DNA of 64,000 bases, taken from NCBI GenBank assembly GCA_009777735.1, contig WRLF01000007.1, positions 83,912 to 147,911 on the forward strand. Reading direction: 5' to 3'. Below, in pieces: positions 54,778-63,861 of this stretch. Each line of letters opens with the position of its first letter. The stretch's first letter is position 1. A program made the position numbers and the translations under genes. The stretch is from Treponema sp. (GTDB lineage: Bacteria > Spirochaetota > Spirochaetia > Treponematales > Breznakiellaceae). The notes beneath the pieces are model-generated. The model did not search any database. It was not told the DNA's origin and worked only from the letters and a program-made list of their open reading frames with translations.

Positions 54778-56625
54778 CTAGCTGTTTGACGGAGAAGAAC
54801 CCGGTATTCCAGCTTCGGCATCGTCACGCGGTTCTTCTTTGGAAGATACCGGAGACGACTCGGCGGCTATGCTATTTTGGGAGTCATCAGAAACAGTCTT
54901 TGAATTCAAAAAATCCCCCAGAGTAAATGTTGAACCGCCGGACTCATCTTCTGCCATGTAACGTGAAAGTTCTTCGCGCTGCATTCTTTTCTGGTAATCC
55001 TTGATAGAGAACGCCAGTTTTTGCTTTTCTCCCTGTATCTCAAGAACAACGGCTTTTACTTTGTCACCGACTTTGTATTTTTTTAATGCGTCATCCGGGT
55101 TTTCATCACGGTTCTCAATTAGATTACTTTTATGTATTAACCCTTCAATACCTCCCGGAACACGAATAAAAATGCCGAAATCGGTTATTGAAGAAACTTC
55201 CCCTTCCACCGGAGAACCCAACCGGTAACTTTCGTTGAAGTTTTTCCAGGGATCCTCGAATAACTGCTTGATTCCAAGCCTGATATTACGGTTTTCTTTA
55301 TCAAGGGAAATGATCATAACCTCTATTTCCTGTCCAACAGAATATTCGCTTCCGGGGTGTTTTATTTTTTTAGTCCATGAAATATCATCGCCATGGAGAA
55401 AACCGTCAATTCCATCTTCCAGATTAACGAATGCGCCTGCATTGGTAATTTTGACAATTTTCCGGGTGAGCCTGGTTCCTGTGGGAAATTTTTCCTCTAT
55501 ATTGTCCCAGGGGTTTTCCGTTACTTGTTTTAAGCCAAGCGATACCCTGCCCGCCTGCAAATCATAGCCGAGGATCATACACTCAACAGTATCGTTTGAT
55601 TTTACCAGGTCCTGTGGTTTTTGTATTTTCTTTACCCATGAAAATTCGGAAATATGGGCAAGCCCTTCAATTCCCTCTTCAAGCTCAATAAACGCGCCAA
55701 AGTCGGTTAATTTTGTAACCTTTCCTTTAACAATATCATTCACTTTGTATTTATCCTCAAAGTGAACCCAAGGGTCGTCGGTAAAATGCTTGAGAGAAAG
55801 GTTAATTCTCTTTTCTACCGGATCAATGCGGATTACCTTAAGACGAATTTCCTGACCTTTTTTTACAAAATCTTTCGGACGGGTTACATGCCCCCAACTC
55901 ATATCGTTAATATGCAGCAGACCGTCAAAACCGCCAAGGTCGATGAAAGCGCCAAAAGAAGTAAAACTTTTTACCACTCCGGTAATATCCATGCCAATGG
56001 GAGTGTTTTGAAAAAAATCATTTCGTTTGCGTTCAAGTTCTTCTTCAAGGTATTTTCGCCGGTTGACAACGATATTTACTTTTCCGTCAGAGTATAAGCG
56101 TTCTACATAAAATTTATTTTTTTGCCCGAGAAATTTATCGGGTTTATCTACTTTTTGAACATCTGACTGGCTGATGGGAAGGAATGCGCGCAGATCTGCG
56201 CCAAGATTGACTTCGTAACCGCCTTTAACCAGCTTTTCAATTATGCCTTCAACGGTTGTGCGATCAGCAAATGCCTGCTTGAGGTTTTTCCAGGATATTT
56301 TAGCATCAGCTTTCTGCTTGGAAACAATTACCTCACCGCGTTTATTTTCCTTGGTGATGAGGATTACAGAAACTTTGTCACCCACTTTTGGAATTTCCGT
56401 AAATTCAACAATAGGTATTTTTCCTTCGGATTTATATCCTACATCAATAAATACGTGATCATCGGTTACTTGAATAACGGCCCCTTCAACAAGCTGGCCT
56501 TCTTCAAGCTGTTCCAGAGACTTTAAATACTCTTCCTGTAGTTGTGTCTGGATATTTTCATCATCAATTACCGGACTAGTGTCCGCGCCATCTGCTGATG
56601 GCGATACCACTTCCATCTGTACCAT
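54778..56625 (-). CDS. rpsA: ribosomal protein S1
   Basis: The 615-residue S1 protein binds mRNA on the 30S subunit. Six S1 (OB-fold) domains can be read, several beginning with a GxxVxGxVxxxxxxGxFVxL pattern (IDGVV-type: GMDITGVVKSFTSFGAFIDL; GKVTKLTDFGAFIELEEG; KIVKITNAGAFVNLEDG; GEVSSITDFGIFIRVPGG). The acidic Ser-rich C-terminal tail is typical. It starts one base after the cmk stop, so it is translationally coupled to it; the two are separate genes here. Confidence 0.96.
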   Translation of the reverse strand: MVQMEVVSPSADGADTSPVIDDENIQTQLQEEYLKSLEQLEEGQLVEGAVIQVTDDHVFIDVGYKSEGKIPIVEFTEIPKVGDKVSVILITKENKRGEVIVSKQKADAKISWKNLKQAFADRTTVEGIIEKLVKGGYEVNLGADLRAFLPISQSDVQKVDKPDKFLGQKNKFYVERLYSDGKVNIVVNRRKYLEEELERKRNDFFQNTPIGMDITGVVKSFTSFGAFIDLGGFDGLLHINDMSWGHVTRPKDFVKKGQEIRLKVIRIDPVEKRINLSLKHFTDDPWVHFEDKYKVNDIVKGKVTKLTDFGAFIELEEGIEGLAHISEFSWVKKIQKPQDLVKSNDTVECMILGYDLQAGRVSLGLKQVTENPWDNIEEKFPTGTRLTRKIVKITNAGAFVNLEDGIDGFLHGDDISWTKKIKHPGSEYSVGQEIEVMIISLDKENRNIRLGIKQLFEDPWKNFNESYRLGSPVEGEVSSITDFGIFIRVPGGIEGLIHKSNLIENRDENPDDALKKYKVGDKVKAVVLEIQGEKQKLAFSIKDYQKRMQREELSRYMAEDESGGSTFTLGDFLNSKTVSDDSQNSIAAESSPVSSKEEPRDDAEAGIPGSSPSNS

Positions 56626-56626
56626 G

Positions 56627-57295
56627 TCATGTCCTTATTTCTGGTTTTCCTGCTATCTTCTCTATTAATATGTCATAAACCTGATTAATGGTCAAGTCTG
56701 AAGTATCAATATAACAGACACCGGGAGCATTGACAAGGCTTCCCTCGGCTTTATTACGATCAACCTCGTCCCGGCGGATTATGGACTTTTTTATTTCTTC
56801 CAGGCTGAGTTTTGATACCCCCTGTTCAAAACGCCTTTGTGCCCGCGAGTCTTCAGAAGCATCCAGGTAGAACCGGTGTTCAGCATTGGGAAATACAACA
56901 GTCGTCATGTCTCTGCCTTCAACGACGATATTGAGTCCTGCGGCAATGCTGCGGATTAAATCGTTCACCATATGGCGTACCGGGACATAGGCGGACAAAG
57001 GAGCCGACCAACGATCGATTTCATCAGTATGCAGGCTGTCTGTTATGTCCTCGCCGTCAAGCAAAACCCGGTCATTTTTATAGGAAATGGTGGCATTATT
57101 TGCAAATTCCAGTACTTTTTCCCCATTATCCGGTGTTATCCCGGCCCGCAGACAGCCAAATGTTATAGCCCGGTACAACTTCCCTGAATTAATATAGTAA
57201 AACCCATTTCCTTCTTTATCGGTTAGTTGCTCTGCCAGCAGTTTTGCGATGGTGCTTTTTCCCGAACCTGCCGGGCCGTCAATGGCGATTACCAT
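56627..57295 (-). CDS. cmk: cytidylate kinase
   Basis: CMP/dCMP kinase, 222 residues, with P-loop AIDGPAGSGKST at the N-terminus, the CMP-binding segment VEGRDMTTVVFPNA, and the lid RRFEQGVSKLSLEEIKKSIIRRDEVDRN. It is paired with rpsA as in many bacteria. Its start lies inside the tail of rluB (7-bp overlap), where a dispersed repeat has been accommodated. Confidence 0.95.
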   Translation of the reverse strand: MVIAIDGPAGSGKSTIAKLLAEQLTDKEGNGFYYINSGKLYRAITFGCLRAGITPDNGEKVLEFANNATISYKNDRVLLDGEDITDSLHTDEIDRWSAPLSAYVPVRHMVNDLIRSIAAGLNIVVEGRDMTTVVFPNAEHRFYLDASEDSRAQRRFEQGVSKLSLEEIKKSIIRRDEVDRNKAEGSLVNAPGVCYIDTSDLTINQVYDILIEKIAGKPEIRT

Positions 57296-58083
57296 GTGTT
57301 GCTCCTTTCCGTATTTTTCTCACACAGAGGCACGAATGCACGGAGGTCGAAGCGTGATTTCCCATCTTTGTGATTAATATGTGATAGGGATTCGAGTTCA
57401 TTGTTGGTCAAAGGGCGTGAGCGGCCTTCTGCGAGGGTTCCGAGCGTTACCGGGCCAATACGTACACGGCGAAGACGGGACGGGTGCAGGCGGAAATGGG
57501 AAAAAACCCGCCGGATTTCCCTGTTTTTGCCCTCTATCAATACTATCCGCAGGCACCTTGAGCCTATTCTTTCAACGGCATGGGCTTTGTAGAATTCTCC
57601 TTCTACGGTAATACCCTGTTCAAATGCCCGAATTGCTTCATCCGGGATATGGCCTGTCGCTTCTACAACGTACTCTTTTTCAAGACCTGAACGCGGATGC
57701 CCCAGTTTGCCGGCAAAACTGCCGTCATTGGTAAAAAAAATCAAGCCGCAGGACATGAAATCCAGCCGTCCAATGTTGTACATTCGTTCTTTTATGTCCG
57801 CCGGAAGGAGTTCCAGAGCAAGCGGGCGTCCCTGCGGATCGGAAGAACTGCATATATAACCCGGCGGTTTATTCAAAGCAAGGTATATTTTACGGGCTTC
57901 AATCATAACCTGTTTACCGTCGAGCAGAACAATGTCCGTTGGGCTGACCTTGCTCCCCTGCGCGGAAATGGTTATACCATTAACACTGACTCTTCCCGCT
58001 GCGATTATTTCTTCCGCTGCCCGCCGCGATGCAACCCCCGCATGGGCAAGAAACACCTGTAACCGCACGGCGGAGTCCATCAT
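57289..58083 (-). CDS. rluB: RsuA/RluB-family pseudouridine synthase
   Basis: The 264-residue enzyme has an S4 domain (LQVFLAHAGVASRRAAEEIIAAGRVSVNG) and the catalytic domain with GRLDFMSCGLIFFTNDG, where Asp is the catalytic residue, and EGKNREIRRVF. It probably modifies 23S rRNA. The last 22 residues from SRFDLRAFVPLCEK are encoded by a dispersed repeat (57321-57346) and look like an added tail ending in the cmk start. ATG 58083 overlaps the scpB stop. Confidence 0.93.
   Translation of the reverse strand: MMDSAVRLQVFLAHAGVASRRAAEEIIAAGRVSVNGITISAQGSKVSPTDIVLLDGKQVMIEARKIYLALNKPPGYICSSSDPQGRPLALELLPADIKERMYNIGRLDFMSCGLIFFTNDGSFAGKLGHPRSGLEKEYVVEATGHIPDEAIRAFEQGITVEGEFYKAHAVERIGSRCLRIVLIEGKNREIRRVFSHFRLHPSRLRRVRIGPVTLGTLAEGRSRPLTNNELESLSHINHKDGKSRFDLRAFVPLCEKNTERSNTW
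57321..57346. repeat. dispersed 8-bp-periodic repeat, second copy
   Basis: This matches 14605-14630 at 22 of 26 positions. It has an 8-bp rhythm (AGAGGCAC, GAATGCAC, GGAGGTCG). It encodes most of the C-terminal tail of the pseudouridine synthase. Confidence 0.6.
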
Positions 58084-58631
58084 AGTTCGCCTTCCAGTTC
58101 AAATCGTTCATGATCGTTTTCACTTAATCTGGGCAGATCGGCGATGGAATTCAGCCGGAACAATTTAAGAAATTCTTTTGTTGTGCCGTACTGTGACGGT
58201 TTACCAGGTACATCTTTTTTTCCTACTTTGTCTATCAGTTTCTTGTCAAGCAGGAGTTTGATCATGTTATCGGGGTTAACACCGCGGTAGCCTTTTATCT
58301 CGGTTTTTGTAATCGGTTGGCGGTAGGCAATAACCGAAAGGGTCTCCATTTCGGCGCGGGATATTTTATTTTCGTTTTTTTTACCATAACGGTCCCGCAG
58401 GTTTTCCCAGTACTCACGTTTGGGTGATATCATTATTCCGCCGCTTATATTTGAAAGCTCTATCCCCGAATCCTCCATGGCATAACGTTCGCCCAGCCGT
58501 ATGAGAATCTCTTTTACCATTTCACGCGACAATCCGGAAATACGGCTGAGGCTTGATTCGTCGATAGATTCCGATTCCATAAAAAGTATGGCCTCAATCA
58601 AGGCAGTTTCTTTTTGTAATAGTTCAGCCAC
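58080..58631 (-). CDS. scpB: segregation and condensation protein ScpB
   Basis: This 183-residue winged-helix kleisin partner belongs to the Smc-ScpAB condensin. Two wHTH units can be followed, with the conserved segment AEMETLSVIAYRQPITKTEI and RGVNPDNMIKLLLDKKLI. It lies 21 bp after scpA and overlaps the pseudouridine synthase start, giving a chromosome-maintenance operon with recA. Confidence 0.95.
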   Translation of the reverse strand: MAELLQKETALIEAILFMESESIDESSLSRISGLSREMVKEILIRLGERYAMEDSGIELSNISGGIMISPKREYWENLRDRYGKKNENKISRAEMETLSVIAYRQPITKTEIKGYRGVNPDNMIKLLLDKKLIDKVGKKDVPGKPSQYGTTKEFLKLFRLNSIADLPRLSENDHERFELEGEL

Positions 58632-58652
58632 AATATTCTCCCAATATCCTCA

Positions 58653-59387
58653 TTAACTGACAGCTTCAGCAGGTTTAATTACGATATCTCCAAACATCCG
58701 GTTTTGCAGTATTACAATCATCCGTATTTTTACCGCTTCAAGAATGGCAAGAAGGGCGCATACAATATCCATTACCGAATGTGATCGGATAATGAGATCG
58801 GTAAAACGGCATTTACCTTTATTCTCCAGTAATTCCGAAAGAAGGGTAATTTTCTCGTTTATCGTAACTTCTTCATACATATCGAGTACTTGTTCTCTGC
58901 TTACATTGCGGATCATAGTTGAAAATAATTGCATCAATTTCCAGATATCAACATTTTCCCACAGATCATCATCGGTAAAAGGAAGGGGATGCTGGAGCTT
59001 ACGGCGCTCAATAACCCATTCCGCTTCCTTTTCTTTTTCTTCCATCAGGTAGGACAGTTTTTTTATTTTTTGATATTCAATCAGGCGTTCTACCAAATCC
59101 TGTCTTGGATCGCCCGGTTCGCCGTCATCATTTATTTCAACAGGCAGTAATGATCTTGATTTAATCAACAGGAGCATTGCCGCCATTGCGTGGAATTCGG
59201 TCGCGTCATCCAGATTCATTATTTCGGCATTACGCAGATAATCAATATATTGCTCGGTGATTGCCGCTATGGGAATATCGTAAATGTTAATCTCGTTTTT
59301 TCGAATCAGGTAAAGCAGCAGATCAAGGGGGCCTTCAAAATCGTTAATCCTGAAATTGCGCGTTACCTCAGCAATTGCGGGTTCCAT
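58653..59387 (-). CDS. scpA: segregation and condensation protein ScpA
   Basis: The 244-residue kleisin subunit bridges Smc heads. The N-terminal motif NDFEGPLDLLLYLIRKNEINIYDIPI is diagnostic. The middle is acidic and the C-terminal winged helix (VMDIVCALLAILEAVKIRMI) is present. It starts 3 bp after the recA stop, so it is part of the recA operon. Confidence 0.95.
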   Translation of the reverse strand: MEPAIAEVTRNFRINDFEGPLDLLLYLIRKNEINIYDIPIAAITEQYIDYLRNAEIMNLDDATEFHAMAAMLLLIKSRSLLPVEINDDGEPGDPRQDLVERLIEYQKIKKLSYLMEEKEKEAEWVIERRKLQHPLPFTDDDLWENVDIWKLMQLFSTMIRNVSREQVLDMYEEVTINEKITLLSELLENKGKCRFTDLIIRSHSVMDIVCALLAILEAVKIRMIVILQNRMFGDIVIKPAEAVS

Positions 59388-59390
59388 CCC

Positions 59391-60542
59391 CTACTCACCG
59401 CCTGCTGTTTTTTTCTGGCTGGCTCCCTGTTGTTGTGCCGGTGGCTGGTGGGCGACAGACTTTTCGACTTTTGCTGCCGGTAATGGCGCTGCGGGAGGCT
59501 CTTTGCCGAAAATTTGCTTTCGCAACTTGGCCTCAAGCTCTCGGGCAAAATCCGGGCGCTGTTCAAGGTATTCGCGGGCATTGTCCCTGCCCTGCCCTAC
59601 TTTTTCTTCGCCGTAAGAATACCATGCGCCTTTTTTCTCGATTATGTCGTACTTGACCGCGCAGTCAAGGAGGCTGCTTATACCGGAAATTCCTTTGCCA
59701 AAAATAAGCTCAAGCTCAACTTTTCGAAACGGCGGGGCAACCTTGTTCTTTACCACTTTCACCCGAACCCTGTTGCCGATAGCGGGGGTATCTTTTGATG
59801 CTTCCATGGTCTCGATTTTTCGTACTTCGATTCTTACCGAAGAGTAAAACTTGAGGGCATTGCCGCCGGTGGTTGTTTCTGGGTTTCCCATGAATACGCC
59901 GATTTTCATGCGAATCTGGTTAATAAAGATAATTATTGTTTTTGATTTACCAATGGTTGCGGTAAGTTTTCGGAGTGCCTGGCTCATCAGCCGGGCCTGC
60001 GCTCCCATTTGGGCGTCGCCCATTTCCCCCTGAATTTCCGACTGGGGGGTTAATGCCGCCACTGAATCGACGACGATAACATCAACCGCGCCCGAACGAA
60101 CAAGGCTGTCAGTAATTTCCATTGCCTGTTCGCCGTTATCCGGCTGTGAAACCCACAGTTCGTCAATGTTGACACCCAGGCCTTTTGCGTACACCGGATC
60201 GAGCGCATGTTCTGCGTCAATAAATGCGGCAGTGCCACCGAGCTTTTGCGCTTCGGCAATGGCATGGAGGGCAAGTGTGGTCTTACCCGATGATTCAGGT
60301 CCGTATATTTCGATAATACGCCCGCGGGGGTAACCGCCGACTCCCAGGGCCTCGTCCAGCATGATCGCCCCTGACGGCACAACTTCTATGCCGGCGGCGT
60401 TATCGTGCGCTCCCAGTTTTATGAGTGATCCCGTACCAAATTGCTTTTCAATCTGCAGGCGGGCCGCTTCCAGCGCTTTGAGTTTTTCTTCGGGCGTTGC
60501 GTTAGGATCGCCCCTGGTTTTTTCTTCACTTGACTTTGCCAT
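59391..60542 (-). CDS. recA: recombinase RecA
   Basis: This is the homologous recombination and SOS co-protease ATPase. The 383 residues contain Walker [10 protein letters not shown], Walker [11 protein letters not shown], loop L1/L2 region [19 protein letters not shown] and the ATP-cap segment [14 protein letters not shown]. The C-terminal tail is Ala/Pro/Gln rich, not acidic. GGGGGAGGGAG precedes ATG 60542. It leads scpA, scpB, rluB, cmk and rpsA in one direction. Confidence 0.98.
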   Translation of the reverse strand: MAKSSEEKTRGDPNATPEEKLKALEAARLQIEKQFGTGSLIKLGAHDNAAGIEVVPSGAIMLDEALGVGGYPRGRIIEIYGPESSGKTTLALHAIAEAQKLGGTAAFIDAEHALDPVYAKGLGVNIDELWVSQPDNGEQAMEITDSLVRSGAVDVIVVDSVAALTPQSEIQGEMGDAQMGAQARLMSQALRKLTATIGKSKTIIIFINQIRMKIGVFMGNPETTTGGNALKFYSSVRIEVRKIETMEASKDTPAIGNRVRVKVVKNKVAPPFRKVELELIFGKGISGISSLLDCAVKYDIIEKKGAWYSYGEEKVGQGRDNAREYLEQRPDFARELEAKLRKQIFGKEPPAAPLPAAKVEKSVAHQPPAQQQGASQKKTAGGE

Positions 60543-60604
60543 GTATTTCTCCCTCCCCCTTTATATGGCGTAATATTGTGTTTTGCTTGGTTGTTTCGTA
60601 AAAA

Positions 60605-60616
60605 TATTTCGAAATA
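60605..60616. promoter_or_regulatory. 12-bp palindrome upstream of recA
   Basis: TATTTCGAAATA, a perfect palindrome in the 78-bp gap between oadB and recA. It could be an operator (for example of an SOS regulator), but its sequence does not match a LexA box I know. No good -35/-10 pair is certain nearby. Confidence 0.3.
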
Positions 60617-60620
60617 ACCA

Positions 60621-62009
60621 TTAGCCCCCGTATATCGCAATCATAACGCCTGCAGCAATGGCGCTGCCGATAACGCCGGCAACATTGGGTCCCATGGCAT
60701 GCATTAGTAAAAAGTTTCCGGGATCTTCCTCAAGACCGACCTTGTTGGAAACACGGGCGGCCATGGGAACTGCAGAAACCCCGGCGGAACCAATTAGCGG
60801 GTTGATTTTCTCTTTCAGGAAGAGATTCATAAACTTTGCTATCATTACGCCGCTGGCTGTTCCAATCATAAATGCGATAAGGCCCATTCCTATAATGATG
60901 AGCGACGAAGGGTTGAGAAATCGTTCCGGAGTCATCCGGCTGCCTATGCCCAGTGACAGGAGAATAGACACAATGTTAATAAGGGCGTTCTGCGCGGTAT
61001 CCGAAAGCCGGTCTGCCACTTTACATTCCCGGAAAAAATTTCCCAGCATGAACGCGCCGACAAGGGGTGCAGCCGACGGAAGGAGGAATACGGATAGCGC
61101 AAAAACTACGAGCGGAAAGAGCATTTTCTCTTTTTGGGAAACATCCCTGAGCTGCTTCATTCTGATTCTCCGTTCTGCCTTGGTGGTAAGCAGCCGCATA
61201 ATGGGCGGCTGGATGATGGGCACGAGGGCCATGTATGTATACGCCGCTACCGCAATGGTTGCCAAGAGGTGGTCGGCAAGTGTTTGGGCAATATAAATGG
61301 CAGTGGGACCGTCAGCACCGCCGATAATCGCTATGGCGCAGGCTTCAAGGAGGTTGAAGTCAACGCCGGGAATATAGTTGGCTATGCTGACAAAAAACAG
61401 AGCGCCAAATATGCCGAACTGGGCAGCAGCGCCTAAAATAGCGGTTTTTGGATTGGCAATAAGCGGACCAAAATCCGTCATGGCGCCAACACCCATAAAT
61501 ATCAGCAGCGGAAAGAATGTATTTCCTATACCGGCCCGGTAGATAATATCGAGAAAGCCGCCTGGCTCGGCCATTCCCGCGAAAGGGATATTTGCGAAAA
61601 TGGTACCAAAGCCAATGGGAATAAGGATGAGCGGTTCAAATTTCTTTCCCACTGCAAGGTAAATAAGGACGAACCCAATCGCAACCATCAGCAATGTCTG
61701 CCAGCCGTACACAGTAGTGGTTTTATATACACCGGCATCTTCGTCAAATTCGGTTGATTGCCGTTCGATCCTGTCCGTGATAAAGGCATAAATACCGGTG
61801 GATTCAATAATTTTACTGAAGAAATTTCCCAGGGAAACATGGGGTATATTTTCACTACCGGGAATAATCCCGCTTTGTTCGGTTGGATCGGTAGTCTGAG
61901 CCGACACTCTGGGACTGAAAGCAGCGCTGACAAGTGAAAAAACAAATACTCCGCACACAATGAGCAGACATATTTTAGTGATAAATACCGGATCATTTTT
62001 GTTAAACAT
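60621..62009 (-). CDS. oadB: Na+-pumping decarboxylase beta subunit (OadB/GcdB type)
   Basis: This membrane subunit exports Na+ during decarboxylation of a biotin-bound carboxyl group. The 462-residue protein shows the conserved [17 protein letters not shown] segment with the essential Asp, and the C-terminal [42 protein letters not shown]. It carries an extra N-terminal TM plus a Ser/Thr-rich periplasmic loop (about 1-110), seen in some GcdB-type proteins. It starts one base after the oadG stop. The alpha (biotin/carboxyltransferase) subunit is not in the window. Confidence 0.93.
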   Translation of the reverse strand: MFNKNDPVFITKICLLIVCGVFVFSLVSAAFSPRVSAQTTDPTEQSGIIPGSENIPHVSLGNFFSKIIESTGIYAFITDRIERQSTEFDEDAGVYKTTTVYGWQTLLMVAIGFVLIYLAVGKKFEPLILIPIGFGTIFANIPFAGMAEPGGFLDIIYRAGIGNTFFPLLIFMGVGAMTDFGPLIANPKTAILGAAAQFGIFGALFFVSIANYIPGVDFNLLEACAIAIIGGADGPTAIYIAQTLADHLLATIAVAAYTYMALVPIIQPPIMRLLTTKAERRIRMKQLRDVSQKEKMLFPLVVFALSVFLLPSAAPLVGAFMLGNFFRECKVADRLSDTAQNALINIVSILLSLGIGSRMTPERFLNPSSLIIIGMGLIAFMIGTASGVMIAKFMNLFLKEKINPLIGSAGVSAVPMAARVSNKVGLEEDPGNFLLMHAMGPNVAGVIGSAIAAGVMIAIYGG

Positions 62010-62010
62010 A

Positions 62011-62247
62011 CTATTTTTCCCTCCGGTATTCGTTAACAGCAGCCGATATTACGGCTATTACCTGGTTGTTTTTATCTGTACCTGCCTGTGCCGGTAATAC
62101 ATCGGCATCACCGACATTGCTTGTTATACCTATGACTTTTCCCAATAAGCTGATGGCAATTACCAAAACAACTAAAAAACTAAATACAATTCCCATGCCT
62201 AACAGAGCAATAACCCCGCTTTGACCGAGCATTTCCAATATAGTCAT
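62011..62247 (-). CDS. oadG: Na+-pumping decarboxylase gamma subunit
   Basis: This is a 78-residue single-TM protein ([30 protein letters not shown]) with a short Asp/Gln-rich cytoplasmic tail, the layout of OadG, which stabilises alpha on beta. GGAGG lies upstream of ATG 62247. It is directly coupled to oadB. Confidence 0.85.
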   Translation of the reverse strand: MTILEMLGQSGVIALLGMGIVFSFLVVLVIAISLLGKVIGITSNVGDADVLPAQAGTDKNNQVIAVISAAVNEYRREK

Positions 62248-62263
62248 AGAACCTCCATAAAAA

Positions 62264-62291
62264 AGTGAAAAGTGAATAGTGAAAAGAGAAA
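62264..62291 (+). repeat. heptamer array (4 units) upstream of oadG
   Basis: AGTGAAA, AGTGAAT, AGTGAAA, AGAGAAA in strict 7-bp register. It sits in the 139-bp gap between oadG and the DAHP synthase gene, together with a related array in inverted orientation about 75 bp away. Confidence 0.75.
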
Positions 62292-62364
62292 AATTTATAA
62301 TTCCCTTAAATTATAATAGTACACCCCCCTTGTACTTGCCTAGTACCCTGCGCCCTGTACTTTC

Positions 62365-62392
62365 TTCACTTTTCCCTTTTCCTTTTTCATTT
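62365..62392 (+). repeat. heptamer array (4 units), inverted partner, overlapping the aroF stop
   Basis: TTCACTT, TTCCCTT, TTCCTTT, TTCATTT. TTCACTT is the rotated reverse complement of AGTGAAA, so this array is an inverted relative of 62264-62291. Heptads continue upstream (TACCCTG, CGCCCTG). The last units include the stop codon of the DAHP synthase gene. Confidence 0.7.
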
Positions 62393-63238
62393 TATTCCCA
62401 GCTTCTTCCCTGCCAATTCTGTGTATTTCTGCAGTGAATCCATGAGAATAGCAAATGCTTCCGGGGTAAGAGACTGCTCGCCGTCGCACAGAGCCTTGTG
62501 CGGGTCGTTATGCACCTCAATCATGAGGCCGTCCGCGCCTGCGGCAATAGCGGCCTTTGCCATGGCAGGAACCATCCGGGAAAGGCCCGTTGCATGGCTT
62601 GGGTCTACAATTACCGGAAGATGACTTTTTTGCTTTAGAGCAGGGATAATTGCCAAATCGAGGATGTTGCGGGCATAATTATCAAAACTCCGAATCCCCC
62701 GCTCGCACAGAATAATCCGATCATTGCCGCCGGTCATTATATGCTCCGCCGCTAACAGCAATTCCGTCATGGTGGATGCGTGTCCGCGTTTAAGCAGGAT
62801 GGGCTTATGGATCCGGCCCAGTTCTTTGAGCAGGGCAAAGTTCTGCATATTCCGCGCCCCTACCTGAATAATATCAACATTATTAAAAAGCACTATCTGG
62901 CTGATTTCGGTAATTTCGGTAATAACGGGCAAGCCTGTTTCTTTTTTCGCATAAAGTAAATATTCGAGCCCTTCTTTACCCATGCCCTGAAAACTATATG
63001 GGCTGGTTCGGGGTTTGAATGCACCGCCGCGCAGAAACACAGCTCCGGCTTTTTTAACCGCCGCCGCAATGCCGGTTATCTGCTCCCTGTTTTCTACCGA
63101 GCAGGGCCCGGCAATAACGGCACAGTAATCGCCGCCAATAACAGCCGGCTTGCCATCCGCTCCCAGCAGTTCTATGACGGTATCCGCCGGATGAAATTCG
63201 CGGCTTGCGTGTTTGTACTGAGAAGTATCAGGGTTCAT
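62387..63238 (-). CDS. aroF: 3-deoxy-7-phosphoheptulonate synthase, type I-beta-like
   Basis: The first enzyme of the shikimate pathway condenses PEP and erythrose-4-phosphate. The 283-residue form fits the AroQ-independent I-beta group: [49 protein letters not shown], and [34 protein letters not shown] chose ATG 63238; the longer frame to 63457 has no support and would shadow the divergent mpg gene. The leader lacks a Shine-Dalgarno sequence. Together with TrpB2 it fits aromatic metabolism. Confidence 0.93.
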   Translation of the reverse strand: MNPDTSQYKHASREFHPADTVIELLGADGKPAVIGGDYCAVIAGPCSVENREQITGIAAAVKKAGAVFLRGGAFKPRTSPYSFQGMGKEGLEYLLYAKKETGLPVITEITEISQIVLFNNVDIIQVGARNMQNFALLKELGRIHKPILLKRGHASTMTELLLAAEHIMTGGNDRIILCERGIRSFDNYARNILDLAIIPALKQKSHLPVIVDPSHATGLSRMVPAMAKAAIAAGADGLMIEVHNDPHKALCDGEQSLTPEAFAILMDSLQKYTELAGKKLGIK

Positions 63239-63282
63239 TGTTGCAGTATAGCAAATATTTATTTTTATAGTATACTTCTCCC

Positions 63283-63861
63283 ATGCCTCTCGGGAAACAA
63301 TTCTATAATCAACCCACCATCGATCTTGCACAGGCATTGCTCGGTAAATACCTGGTCTACGGGGATTTGCGCGGGACAATTGTTGAGACAGAGGCATATC
63401 TCTTTTACAACGACCCCGGCTGCCACGCCAGCCGCGGTATGACTCCCCGCAATGCACCCATGTTCGGTCCTGCAGGGAACACTTATGTGTATTTAATTTA
63501 CGGAATGTACCATTGCCTGAACATTGTCAGCGGGAAAACCGGCGAAGGCGAAGCTGTTTTGATTCGCGCCATTGAGCCGGTTTCGGGCATTGAGGCCATG
63601 CGAAAAAGGCGAAGCACCACCCGGAGGTGGCGCAGCACTGACAGGCTGGAAAATCTTTGTAACGGGCCGGGAAAACTGTGCCAGGCTTTTGGCATTACCA
63701 AAAAGCACAACAACCTCAGTCTGCTTACCGGGGATTTACGTATTCACACCAGCCGCGAAAAACCGGAAATTGCCAGCAGTACACGGATAGGGCTTTCTGC
63801 CGGGCAGGAACTGGAACTGCGGTTTTTTATTAAGGACAGTAAATTTGTGTCGAAGAAGTGA
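63283..63861 (+). CDS. mpg: 3-methyladenine DNA glycosylase (AAG/MPG family)
   Basis: This base-excision enzyme removes alkylated purines. The 192 residues include the active-site Glu in [39 protein letters not shown], and [12 protein letters not shown]. Between RKRR and NLCNGPG there is an Arg/Thr-rich run ([11 protein letters not shown]), partly encoded by a hairpin sequence (63617-63630) that also occurs in the aminotransferase gene. It is divergent from aroF across 44 bp. Confidence 0.93.
   Translation: MPLGKQFYNQPTIDLAQALLGKYLVYGDLRGTIVETEAYLFYNDPGCHASRGMTPRNAPMFGPAGNTYVYLIYGMYHCLNIVSGKTGEGEAVLIRAIEPVSGIEAMRKRRSTTRRWRSTDRLENLCNGPGKLCQAFGITKKHNNLSLLTGDLRIHTSREKPEIASSTRIGLSAGQELELRFFIKDSKFVSKK
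63617..63630 (+). repeat. short hairpin CCACC-CGGA-GGTGG inside mpg
   Basis: Five-base perfect arms and a CGGA loop. It has the same loop and length as the hairpin at 14982-14995, with one compensatory base-pair change in the stem. Confidence 0.5.

Noticed and set aside
54778..57295. Cmk-RpsA fusion protein
   Set aside because: A stop codon and one base separate the two frames; they are adjacent, coupled genes.
62387..63457. DAHP synthase extended N-terminally to 63457
   Set aside because: The extra 73 residues are Arg-rich, antisense to mpg, and unlike the family; ATG 63238 gives a normal N-terminus.
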